Part shown: in pieces, positions 14,868 through 22,386 of the stretch
Layout of the letters: the number at the start of each line of letters is the position of its first letter
How positions within the stretch are numbered: position 1 is the first letter of the stretch
NCBI GenBank assembly: GCA_043718225.1
Contig: JAYSWD010000120.1
Location: forward strand, 1-40,145
DNA from: Multiplicimicrobium sp043718225
GTDB taxonomy: Bacteria > Omnitrophota > Omnitrophia > Omnitrophales > Aquincolibacteriaceae
Length of the DNA: 40,145 nt
Reading direction: 5' to 3'
Program-made: the position numbers and the translations under genes
The notes under the pieces: model-generated
What the model was told of the DNA's origin: nothing
Seen by the model: only the letters and a program-made list of their open reading frames with translations
Databases searched by the model: none

Positions 14868-17074
14868 TCGATTTCCCATCTGAATCCTAAAAGATATTCA
14901 CGCGGCGCGCCGGGATTAACGAAGGTATCAATGCCCGCGGGATAAGTTCCGGGAACAAAAATTTCTGAGACAACGGCGCGGGAATAATATTTATTATCAA
15001 ACATATTATTAATCTTAAAGTAGATTTCCTGCTTTTTAAACGTATAACTTGCCAGGAAATTCCACAGTGTGAAAGATTTGATTATATGCCCCGCTCCGCC
15101 TGTCGCGTCCAAGTGCGCCTGAGGTGTGGATTCAAAACTTTGCGGATGCTGCTGCCCCGTAAAATTTCCATCGACGCGGAATTTTAACCCCGCGAAAGGT
15201 TCTCCCAGCCGGGCCAAGGGATTAACTTCCGTTCCCCATGTCAGTCTATTTTGAGGCACCTGGCCTAAACTGCGGTCGTCGAAAATTTGGCTGCCGAAAG
15301 CATCTTCGTTCGCTTCGCGCACATAAGCATGCGTCAAAGTATAGGTTCCGAAAAACGAAACTTCTCGCAAGGGGCGAACATCGATTCCGGTTTCGATTCC
15401 CTGCCGCCGGCTTTTACCGATATTGATGTTTTGACCGAAGGGATTGGCGGGAGATACGGCAGTCGTATCGTTAACGATTTCATCCTGCATGTCGATTAAA
15501 AACCAGCTCGCGCGAAGTTTAAACAGATCCCGGAACGCATAGCGTGTTCCAACTTCGTACTGATTGCTTGTTTCGGGCTTTAAAAAATCAGGCGGTGTGG
15601 AACCCGCGAAAGGATTCACATCACTTAAATTAGGCACCCGGAACCCCTTGGAGAATTGGAAGAATACATCGCTGGATTTAACCGGATGCAATGTTAAACC
15701 GGTCGATACCGTATTGGCAGTCCATCTGCCCGAATAATTACTCGAGGAAGATTTGGGGTTTAAAGTTCTTAAACTATAGCGGTCATGGCGCATCCCCACA
15801 TTCACATCCGCGTATTCCGTCAGCCCCAGCCGTTCGCTCCAAAAAAGCGCTGAGTTGAAAAAATGTCCGCTGCGGTCAACCGAGGTCGCCGCTGTCGGTG
15901 AAACTTGCCCGCCCGGCGCGGCAATGCGCGTGGCGAGTTCATAAGTCTTGCGCACTTCAAACCCGATCAAGCTTGTGTTTGTGAGCCAATCCCACGCATC
16001 TTCATAAGAAAGCTGGCCGATTAATTCAGGCGAGCGCGATTTGGACTGAACCAAAGTCGTGTTTGTCCCGAATTGAGTCACGGTGTTGATAAAATCGAGG
16101 CTGTTGAAGCGCCAATCCGCCATCAGCGCGGCTAAGATTTTATTATCCCAGAATTTTTTATCGGCACCGATTTGAACGGTTGTGTTTCTAAACTGGCGCG
16201 CGTCGGAGGGTTTATTCGTGGATTTAACGGACGCGTCGTATTGCGCGCGTGTCAACTCGCCCGGATTGGAAACCATGTCATCCGCATGTTTCGCGTTGAC
16301 ATAAATTTTTCCGGATTCTTCCGGCAGCACATATGCGGTTTTAAGGTCAAATGAAGTAATGCGGAATTCGGAATTTCCGCGTAAGCCTTCGCCTAAATTA
16401 CGGCCACCCTTAAAATAATATTCAAATGCTCCGCCGAGCGGCGAGAAATGATCCTGCACCGTTCCGCTCACACCCTGATAGAAATGAATCCCGCGATGGC
16501 TTGCGACATCAAAACCGCCGAAAAGGTTCCATGGTTTTTTGCTGGGCCGCCCGGTGATAATACTTATGACGCCCGCTAACGCGTTTGAACCATACACAGA
16601 AGCCGATGACCCGCGCTCAACTTGAATACTTTCCAAATCATCCATAGCAATCAACGGAAAAGTCATGACATTCCCGTCCAGCTCATTCACGCGCACGCCA
16701 TCGACCAGAAAAGTTACCGCGCTGGATTTATTGAAACCTCGCAAACTCAAAGTCGAATCGAGGCCATTGCCGACATCGTCATAAAGCACGACGCCTTCCT
16801 GAAAGGTTAATGACTCCTGCAAAGAAGCCGGCTTCTGGGATTTTAATTCTTGCTTCGAAATGACCGTCACATTGGACGAAGCACTGCTTTGCTTTTGCTT
16901 TAAAACAGGCAGACGCGCCGCCGAAACATAAATAGTATTAGGGTGATCGCTCGGAGATTTTAAATCTTCTGCGCTGATCGCGGAAACGGGCGCGGCTGCT
17001 TGAATTTCCCGCGCCTGCGAAGAAAGCGAAATTAAAAAAGCGGCGACAAAAAAACAAATGAAACGTCCGAACAT
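14864..17074 (-). CDS. btuB: TonB-dependent outer-membrane receptor, BtuB-like
   Basis: A 736-residue receptor. It has a signal peptide (FICFFVAAFLISLSSQA), then a TonB-box-like region near NTIYVSAARLPVL (47-59) and a plug domain with VTVISKQEL, SLSLRGFNKSSAVTFLVDGVRV and IQVERGSSASVYGSNALAGVISI. A 22-strand beta-barrel region ends in YLLGFRWEIE. It should bind corrinoid outside the cell and take it up with TonB energy. It is the first gene after the cobalamin riboswitch and is followed by BtuF/C/D-like genes, which fixes the substrate call. The start has a Shine-Dalgarno (GAAGGAG) buried in a hairpin. Confidence 0.92.
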   Translation of the reverse strand: MFGRFICFFVAAFLISLSSQAREIQAAAPVSAISAEDLKSPSDHPNTIYVSAARLPVLKQKQSSASSNVTVISKQELKSQKPASLQESLTFQEGVVLYDDVGNGLDSTLSLRGFNKSSAVTFLVDGVRVNELDGNVMTFPLIAMDDLESIQVERGSSASVYGSNALAGVISIITGRPSKKPWNLFGGFDVASHRGIHFYQGVSGTVQDHFSPLGGAFEYYFKGGRNLGEGLRGNSEFRITSFDLKTAYVLPEESGKIYVNAKHADDMVSNPGELTRAQYDASVKSTNKPSDARQFRNTTVQIGADKKFWDNKILAALMADWRFNSLDFINTVTQFGTNTTLVQSKSRSPELIGQLSYEDAWDWLTNTSLIGFEVRKTYELATRIAAPGGQVSPTAATSVDRSGHFFNSALFWSERLGLTEYADVNVGMRHDRYSLRTLNPKSSSSNYSGRWTANTVSTGLTLHPVKSSDVFFQFSKGFRVPNLSDVNPFAGSTPPDFLKPETSNQYEVGTRYAFRDLFKLRASWFLIDMQDEIVNDTTAVSPANPFGQNINIGKSRRQGIETGIDVRPLREVSFFGTYTLTHAYVREANEDAFGSQIFDDRSLGQVPQNRLTWGTEVNPLARLGEPFAGLKFRVDGNFTGQQHPQSFESTPQAHLDATGGAGHIIKSFTLWNFLASYTFKKQEIYFKINNMFDNKYYSRAVVSEIFVPGTYPAGIDTFVNPGAPREYLLGFRWEIE

Positions 17075-17078
17075 AAAT

Positions 17079-17102
17079 CTCCTTCGACAAGGAACGAAGG
17101 AG
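17079..17102 (-). promoter_or_regulatory. Hairpin sequestering the receptor ribosome binding site
   Basis: On the minus strand CTCCTTCG (17102-17095) and CGAAGGAG (17086-17079) form a perfect 8-bp stem with an 8-base loop. The 3' arm is the Shine-Dalgarno itself, four bases before the ATG at 17074. This is the expected expression platform of a translational B12 riboswitch. Confidence 0.75.
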
Positions 17103-17173
17103 CATGCTTTTGGCAGGACTCACCCGTTCCTCAATTGTGGCTCGCAATGAGGAGCGAAATAATAAGAGTCTGC

Positions 17174-17321
17174 TCCGATATCATTTTTCTGCTGCAATTT
17201 AGGCTTTTGGCCTACGCCTTCGCGCCCCTCAGCTTACAGACTGACGGTTCAGTATGCGCGCTTCGGTCCGCTTTGGCTCGGCAGCAAAATCCAAAATTTC
17301 TCTTCGAAACTTGATATCGGA
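17174..17321 (-). promoter_or_regulatory. Long-range inverted repeat downstream of the B12 aptamer
   Basis: TCCGATATCA (17183-17174 on the minus-strand RNA) pairs perfectly with the segment at 17312-17321. A nested GCTGC/GCAGC pairing lies at 17191-17195 and 17281-17285. The 5' arm begins only about 11 bases after the aptamer P1 helix. It may be a structural spacer, part of the switch, or an inserted repeat. The loop also contains the small hairpin AGGCttttgGCCT. Confidence 0.5.
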
Positions 17322-17329
17322 ACAAACTC

Positions 17330-17486
17330 TAGAAACGGGCTTGTATCTGGCTAGCAACCGGTACCATTAAATGGTACCGACTACGACAGTCGCGGCACGG
17401 CAAAGATAATCCCAAAGGACGACTTCTTCCAATTTAACCCATAATTTTACGCCGTTACCGGCGCAGCCTTACGGGACCTGTTTCAA
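17330..17486 (-). ncRNA. Cobalamin riboswitch aptamer
   Basis: Read on the minus strand, the conserved blocks occur in order. P1 GAAAC (17484-17480) closes with GTTTC (17336-17332). GGTCCC (17478-17473) matches the 5' GGTGCC element. The core GCCGTGCCGCGACTGT (17401-17386) matches G-C-x-G-T-x-C-C-G-C-x-A-C-T-G-T. AGCCAGATACAAGCCCG (17352-17336) matches the 3' AGYCAG-x-ACC-x-GCC block. A GTACC/GGTAC stem lies between the last two. It precedes the TonB-receptor operon, which encodes corrinoid uptake and adenosylation, and should switch it off when adenosylcobalamin or another cobalamin binds. Confidence 0.85.
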
Positions 17487-17567
17487 ATGCGGGTGAATTT
17501 TAAACAGCCTTAGCGGAATTGTAAACGAGAAATTTGGGCGCGAAAAAAGCTTAATAAGAATACTCTG

Positions 17568-17702
17568 TTAATCAACATCTCGATGTGTGTCTTCTTTGCA
17601 TTCATCACCGCAGATTTTCTTGCCTTTCTTCAAACCCGGCTTTGGGATGTGATTTTTAGAGGATTTAAGATTTGTTTTTTGGCGGGCAACCGAATTTTTC
17701 AT
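17568..17702 (-). CDS. 44-residue basic small protein with a CxxxC pair
   Basis: A short frame with a strong Shine-Dalgarno, AAGGAG, eight bases before the ATG at 17702, and a TAA at 17568-17570. The product starts MKNSVARQKTNLKSSKNHIP, continues with a lysine/glycine-rich stretch, and ends with the segment ICGDECKEDTHRDVD. It is strongly basic in the first 30 residues and acidic at the end, with two cysteines at residues 31 and 35. There is no signal peptide or membrane segment. I do not recognise the family. It lies between the ElaB-like gene and the riboswitch leader, on the same strand as both. Confidence 0.6.
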   Translation of the reverse strand: MKNSVARQKTNLKSSKNHIPKPGLKKGKKICGDECKEDTHRDVD

Positions 17703-17759
17703 TCTTTGTTCTCCTTAATTTGAAGGAATTGCCGTTCGGTAATTCCCTCAAGCAATAAT

Positions 17760-18134
17760 TTATCTTCGCGCTAAAAAAATACCCACGATAAAGGAAAAAG
17801 CGGCGGCGCTGCCGATGGCTTTCCACGGGTCATCATGGACATGTTTATCAATGTTACGCGCAACGGTTTTCATTTTCTTTTCTTCTTCTTGTAGTTGCTT
17901 CAGAAGGTCTTTTTTAAGTTGAAGCGCCGTGTGAAGCCCGCTTTCTGCCGCGCCCTCAACCATGTCTTTGACCGAAGTATATTTATCTTCGATCGTCTCC
18001 CAAAGCTCGTCTTTCTTTTCGATGGCGACTTCATTCAAAAGCGCGAGCGCTTCATGGATTTTGTCGTGCTTTGGATGCGCACGCATGTGAGTACCTTTAC
18101 GGCTATGAGCTGCGGCTGTCGTTTTAGTTTCCAT
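17760..18134 (-). CDS. ElaB/YqjD/DUF883 family membrane-anchored protein
   Basis: A 124-residue protein with a long amphipathic, probably coiled-coil middle (residues 25-95, rich in E/K/L) and one C-terminal membrane helix, DPWKAIGSAAAFSFIVGIFLARR. The D-P-W-x-A-x-G start of the helix and the final R-R are the DUF883 signature. E. coli members (ElaB, YqjD, YgaM) are tail-anchored inner-membrane proteins that bind ribosomes or protect membranes in stationary phase. A GAGGTGAT Shine-Dalgarno precedes the ATG. The His/Lys-rich first 25 residues are an addition compared with ElaB. Confidence 0.85.
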   Translation of the reverse strand: METKTTAAAHSRKGTHMRAHPKHDKIHEALALLNEVAIEKKDELWETIEDKYTSVKDMVEGAAESGLHTALQLKKDLLKQLQEEEKKMKTVARNIDKHVHDDPWKAIGSAAAFSFIVGIFLARR

Positions 18135-18189
18135 CGATCACCTCGTGTTTGAAATCAGACATTAATAATACGTAGCTATTTAAACTCGA

Positions 18190-19332
18190 TTAATCATGCG
18201 GCGATGACGCATGCACCAGTTCAGGCTTTTGAACCGGTGGACGAAGAATAACGTGTTTTGTTGACGGACGCGAATGCGGTTTAAACTCATCCATTTTTAC
18301 CGGCCTGCCCGTCTTCGCGGAATGATAAAGCGCTTCGATAATCCGCACATCTGCCAAGCCCTCGGTGCCTGAAGCCTCCGGCTTGCGATTTTTTAATATG
18401 CAATCCGAAAAATAAACCAACTCCGGCGCAAACTGGTCCCGCAAAGGAAATTTTTGCTGCTTTTTGGAATCCCTAATATGGATAAATCTTTCGCAGGGTT
18501 CTTCGTATTCATAAGCGTTTTCAAGCACCAGCGTGCCTTTCGTCCCGATAACCTGATAAGAGGACATATTCGCTGCGCCGAAGCTAGTCGTGAAAGACGC
18601 CAAGCGCTCGCCCGGAAATTTCATAATGACTGAAGTCATCTCGTCAACTTCACTGAATCTTTTCTCACCTTTATTGGCGCTTTTTGCAATGACTTCCACC
18701 GGTTCCGCGCGAAAAAGATAACGCGCCGCGTTAATGCAATAAATTCCGATGTCATATAAAGTTCCGCCGCCCAGCACATGCTGAAGACGGATATCCCCCG
18801 CTTTCACTTGCATACTAAAAACGGAATTGAAAATACGCAAATCGCCCAGCTTTCCCGATTGCGCAATTTTGACGCTGGTCATATTCGCTTTCTCAAAATG
18901 CAGCCGGTAAGCGGTCATCAACTTAACTTTGTTTTCATCTGCCGCGCGAATCATAGCTTCGCAATCTGCCTCAGTCACCGCCAGCGGTTTTTCACATAAA
19001 ATATGAATGCCCGCCTTCGCCGCGCGGATGGCAAAATCACGATGCATACTATTGGGAAGCGCGATATAGACCGCGTCAATTTCTCCGCTGGCTAAATATT
19101 GATCGTAAAGCTCATAAGAAAACGTGAACGGGGCTTTATATTTCTTGCTTAGTTTTTCAAGCTTAATCGGGTCATCGGAAACGAGCGCAGCCAGTTCAGA
19201 ATTTTCCCGGGCATGCGCAAAAGCCGGAAGCACTGCATTTTGAGCAATGTATCCCAGCCCAACAACCGCATATCTTATTTTCTTGTCTGCTTGTTTCCGC
19301 TTCATAAGTTTAAAAGCGCGTAAAAGGACCAT
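18190..19332 (-). CDS. Gfo/Idh/MocA family NAD(P)-dependent oxidoreductase
   Basis: A 380-residue protein. The Rossmann motif VVGLGYIAQNAVLPAF is at residues 23-38, followed by AVYIALPNSMHRDFAIRAAKAGIHILCEKPLAV, whose C-E-K-P is the family signature (Lys is catalytic). The C-terminal half has GGGTLYDIGIYCINAARYLF, the usual G-G-G-x-L-x-D-x-G and H/Y region. The ending GRPVKMDEF...PVQKPELVHASSP resembles the glucose-fructose-oxidoreductase-like branch. It probably oxidises or reduces a sugar or polyol. The start could also be the ATG at 19305, and no Shine-Dalgarno settles it. Confidence 0.9.
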   Translation of the reverse strand: MVLLRAFKLMKRKQADKKIRYAVVGLGYIAQNAVLPAFAHARENSELAALVSDDPIKLEKLSKKYKAPFTFSYELYDQYLASGEIDAVYIALPNSMHRDFAIRAAKAGIHILCEKPLAVTEADCEAMIRAADENKVKLMTAYRLHFEKANMTSVKIAQSGKLGDLRIFNSVFSMQVKAGDIRLQHVLGGGTLYDIGIYCINAARYLFRAEPVEVIAKSANKGEKRFSEVDEMTSVIMKFPGERLASFTTSFGAANMSSYQVIGTKGTLVLENAYEYEEPCERFIHIRDSKKQQKFPLRDQFAPELVYFSDCILKNRKPEASGTEGLADVRIIEALYHSAKTGRPVKMDEFKPHSRPSTKHVILRPPVQKPELVHASSPHD

Positions 19333-19430
19333 GAATGGTTTCTTTCGCTTCAGACCAACCTTGCGGTTTCCCTACTTACGAATGAATGATCATCCATGGT
19401 TTATCCCTTTTCGCTTAATCCACCCGGAAA

Positions 19431-20006
19431 TTAACCGCGAACGTCCAAACCTTTTTCTTTGGCCATTTGAATCGCGTCTTTTGTCGCGATTTTATTGCCC
19501 GTTGCATCGGCTAAATATTCAGCCAAGGCCTGCGCTGAACGGACTTTTCCCGCCTGGTCATTCACAATTGAACGAACATCATCCGGCAGGTTTTCTTGCA
19601 ATGTGTCGTTATAACGATCCACGGCAACCGCTTCGACCTTGGCAACTTCGGCTAAAACAGCGCGGTCATCGTTGTTTGAGAGCGCGGTTTTAACGTCAAT
19701 CCACCCGCGGTAAGCGGCGCCTTCAAGCGTCCCTTTTTCTTCGGGAATATCGCCGAGCTTTTCCACTTTACCGTCAAGCGCTTCGACGAAACCCTTGCGC
19801 TCGTTAGATAACGATAAAAAAAGATTTTTCAACTCCGCGCTTTGTGCCTGCTGTGCTGACGCGAAATAACCGTCTTGCGCGTCTTTTTCGGTGCGAAGCA
19901 ATTTATTTAACGCGGCGCCCGCGTCAGTCGCAGCGTACGCTGTTTGAGGCAGCAGGGCGCATACCGTCATTAATCCTGTAATAAAAAAACTTCCGAAGTG
20001 TTTCAT
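19431..20006 (-). CDS. Exported DUF2383 ferritin-like helical protein
   Basis: A 191-residue protein with a clear signal peptide ending LLPQTAYAA. The mature part follows the DUF2383/PA2169 four-helix pattern: RTEKDAQDGYFASAQQA, NLFLSLSNERKGFVEALDGKVEKLGDIPEEKGTLEGAAYRGW, then LAEVAKVEAVAVDRYNDTL. Acidic and aromatic residues at ferritin-like positions are present, but iron binding is not demonstrated for this family. An exported form is less common than the cytoplasmic one. It is divergent from the DAO-Rieske gene, with a sigma-54-like element in front. Confidence 0.82.
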   Translation of the reverse strand: MKHFGSFFITGLMTVCALLPQTAYAATDAGAALNKLLRTEKDAQDGYFASAQQAQSAELKNLFLSLSNERKGFVEALDGKVEKLGDIPEEKGTLEGAAYRGWIDVKTALSNNDDRAVLAEVAKVEAVAVDRYNDTLQENLPDDVRSIVNDQAGKVRSAQALAEYLADATGNKIATKDAIQMAKEKGLDVRG

Positions 20007-20056
20007 AAATCCCCTCTTTTCTTTGTTTGAAAAATTTGATGACTTGCCTTTTCTAA

Positions 20057-20073
20057 TTCAAAGGCCGTGCCAG
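20057..20073 (-). promoter_or_regulatory. Sigma-54-like promoter motif before the DUF2383 gene
   Basis: On the minus strand the sequence is CTGGCACGGCCTTTGAA. It fits the -24 half of the RpoN consensus (YTGGCACGR-N3-TTGCW) perfectly and the -12 half except for GA instead of GC. It lies about 50 bases before the ATG. The -12 mismatch makes this tentative. Confidence 0.3.
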
Positions 20074-20302
20074 TTATGCCGGGAGATTTTTAAAAGCGAC
20101 AACTTGCGTCTATTAAAGCACTTAGAAAAAGTACATGGTCAGAGCCTTAAAAAGAAACAGTTTAAAGTGTCAGACGGAACGGACGATTTTTATTGAAAAT
20201 CAGACAATAAATCTAAATCAACATTCAAAATTCGCGCACGCCGAATAGAGATCATCTCTTTCTTTATGGCATGGATGTTGATACCTGCATTAAGGGGGAT
20301 CT

Positions 20303-21820
20303 ATGCAAAAAAAAACTCAAAGTATTTGGCTGAACAATGCTAAAGGGCCGGATTTCCCAGCATTAAAAGGCAATATTCATGTGGACGTGGCGATTATCGG
20401 CGCGGGAATGACCGGCTTGACGGCCGCATGGATTTTAAAAAACTCCGGAAAGAAAGTCGCCGTGATTGAAAAAAATAAAATTATTCACGGCGAAAGCGGC
20501 ATGACCACGGCGCATCTCACTGAAATTCCTGACGGCGGCTGCCGCGAATTAATCCAAACGTTCGGCATTGAAAAAGCAAAGCAAGTTATCGCGTCACAAC
20601 GCGCCGCGATTCATAAAATAAAATCCATTATCGAAACATTGGCCATTGACTGCAGCTGGGAACATTTACCGGCTTATCTCTATGCCGAAACCACAGAACA
20701 GCTCGAGTATCTGCGGAAAGAAATTACCGCATTCAAACTTCTGGGCATAAACGCGGAAATGGAGCCGGAAGTCCCCCTGCCTTATCCGACCGAAGGCGGG
20801 ATTCGCGTTGAGAACCAGGCTCAATTTAATCCCGCAATATATCTGTCCGCGCTCGCCGGAAAAATTCACGGAGACGGCAGTGTCATCTTTGAAAATTCGC
20901 TTGTGGAAAATTTTAAAGAAAATAAAGACTGCCGCGTCATTACAGCGACAGGATCAGTGACCGCGCAAAATGTAATTTGGGCTACCCATGTCCCAGTCTC
21001 CAATCTCGTTTTGATTCAAACTAAACTGGCGGCCTACCGTTCTTATGCGGTGGCAGTTCCCGCGCCCATGCCTCTACGCGGGCTTTTTTGGGATATCAAC
21101 GACCCTTATCATTACATCCGCAACCAAAGAATAAACGGGGCGGATTTTTTAATTGTCGGCGGCGAAGACCATAAAACCGGTTCTGAAAAAGATACTGCCT
21201 CCCGTTTTCAGGCTCTGGAAAATTTTACATTCAATCATTTTCATACGTTTGATTTTACGCATCGCTGGTCCGGACAAATCATTGAAACCGTCGATGGACT
21301 GCCCTATATCGGCCGCAATGCTTTTTCAAAAAAATCATTTGTTGCGACCGGATTTTCAGGCACCGGTATGACTTTCGGAACATTATCCGCCATGATCATT
21401 TCCGACATCATCCTTGGACATGAGAATTCGTGGGAAAGCATTTATTCCCCCTCGCGCATCACACTTTCTTCTCTGCCTGTTTATCTGCGTGAAAACAAAG
21501 ATTTTCCCGCGCATTTGACCTGTGATTACTTGAAAAAGCATCATGATACTTTAAATGATCTTAAACCCGGAGAAGGGCGCATCGTCGGCAGCGGACTTTC
21601 CAGTAAGGCGGTGTCATGCGATGAAAACGGAACGGTGCATGTGTTATCAGCCATCTGTCCGCATTTAGGCTGCCTCGTAGGCTGGAATTCAGCCGAAAGA
21701 ACATGGGATTGCCCCTGTCATGGTTCGCGCTTTAACCAAAACGGACAAGTGGTGAATGGCCCTGCTCACACCAATTTAAAACCGGCCGAACAGGCAATGC
21801 ATATGAGGGACAAGGTGTAG
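20303..21820 (+). CDS. FAD-dependent DAO-family oxidoreductase fused to a Rieske [2Fe-2S] domain
   Basis: A 505-residue fusion. The N-terminal FAD domain starts VDVAIIGAGMTGLTAAWILK (27-46) and continues with VIEKNKIIHGESGMTTAHLT. A second FAD segment, VDGLPYIGRNAFSKKSFVATGFSGTGMT, lies before residue 360. The C-terminal Rieske domain carries C452-P-H454 with C457, and C470-P-C472-H473, so all four cluster ligands and the two disulfide cysteines are present. Proteins of this build are widespread, but their substrate (an amine or amino acid is assumed) is not known to me. A strong AAGGGGG Shine-Dalgarno precedes the ATG. It is transcribed alone and converges on the peroxidase gene four bases away. 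Confidence 0.9.
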   Translation: MQKKTQSIWLNNAKGPDFPALKGNIHVDVAIIGAGMTGLTAAWILKNSGKKVAVIEKNKIIHGESGMTTAHLTEIPDGGCRELIQTFGIEKAKQVIASQRAAIHKIKSIIETLAIDCSWEHLPAYLYAETTEQLEYLRKEITAFKLLGINAEMEPEVPLPYPTEGGIRVENQAQFNPAIYLSALAGKIHGDGSVIFENSLVENFKENKDCRVITATGSVTAQNVIWATHVPVSNLVLIQTKLAAYRSYAVAVPAPMPLRGLFWDINDPYHYIRNQRINGADFLIVGGEDHKTGSEKDTASRFQALENFTFNHFHTFDFTHRWSGQIIETVDGLPYIGRNAFSKKSFVATGFSGTGMTFGTLSAMIISDIILGHENSWESIYSPSRITLSSLPVYLRENKDFPAHLTCDYLKKHHDTLNDLKPGEGRIVGSGLSSKAVSCDENGTVHVLSAICPHLGCLVGWNSAERTWDCPCHGSRFNQNGQVVNGPAHTNLKPAEQAMHMRDKV

Positions 21821-21824
21821 AGTT

Positions 21825-22379
21825 TTAAATCAGAAGTTCTTCAGTTTTTTTGATGACCTTATCCGACAGCGGATCAGTGGTGGGAGCAAAGCGGCCGGCA
21901 ACATTCCCTTGCCTGTCGATAATAAATTTCGAAAAATTCCATTTAATGGAACCCTTTTTCAGGCCGGTTTCGGTTAAATACCGGTAAAGCGGATGCATGT
22001 TTTTGCCTTTCACATCGATCTTTTCAAAAAGAGGAAATTTTGCTTTGAAACGCAAATCGCAAAACTTCTGAATCTCCTCATTGGTTCCCTGTTCTTGCCT
22101 GCCGAAATCATTGGAAGGAAAAGCTAAAATTTCAAGGCCCTGTGTTTGATATTTTTCGTAAAGGCTTTGGAGTGATGCGTACTGAGGCGTGAATCCGCAG
22201 GCGGAAGCGGTGTTGACGACCATAAGAACTTTGCCTTTGTAATCCGCGAGATTTTTCTCTTCTCCGTTAATCAACTTGGCTTTGAAATTATAAATAGATT
22301 GGGCTGAATCCGCGCGCGCTGAAGAGCCGCCGCCGAAAAGAAATCCCAATATCATGACGGCAGCCCAGGCTTTTCGCAT
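21825..22379 (-). CDS. Exported glutathione peroxidase (thiol peroxidase type)
   Basis: A 184-residue protein with a signal peptide (AAVMILGFLFGGGSSARA), so it acts in the periplasm. The catalytic residues are Cys61 in NTASACGFTPQY, Gln95 in FGRQEQG, and Trp147-Asn148 in KWNFSKF. Cys107 (KFCDLRF) sits where Cys-type enzymes of this family keep the resolving cysteine, so it probably takes electrons from thioredoxin-like proteins rather than glutathione. The usual P-C-N-Q-F-G is P-S-N-D-F-G here. It reduces peroxides. It follows the CBM-like gene by seven bases, and the two are likely co-transcribed. Confidence 0.9.
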   Translation of the reverse strand: MRKAWAAVMILGFLFGGGSSARADSAQSIYNFKAKLINGEEKNLADYKGKVLMVVNTASACGFTPQYASLQSLYEKYQTQGLEILAFPSNDFGRQEQGTNEEIQKFCDLRFKAKFPLFEKIDVKGKNMHPLYRYLTETGLKKGSIKWNFSKFIIDRQGNVAGRFAPTTDPLSDKVIKKTEELLI

Positions 22380-22386
22380 GAATGAA

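Noticed and set aside
19247..19693. 148-residue plus-strand open frame
   Set aside because: It covers the starts and ends of two convincing minus-strand genes and has no recognisable domain or ribosome binding site.
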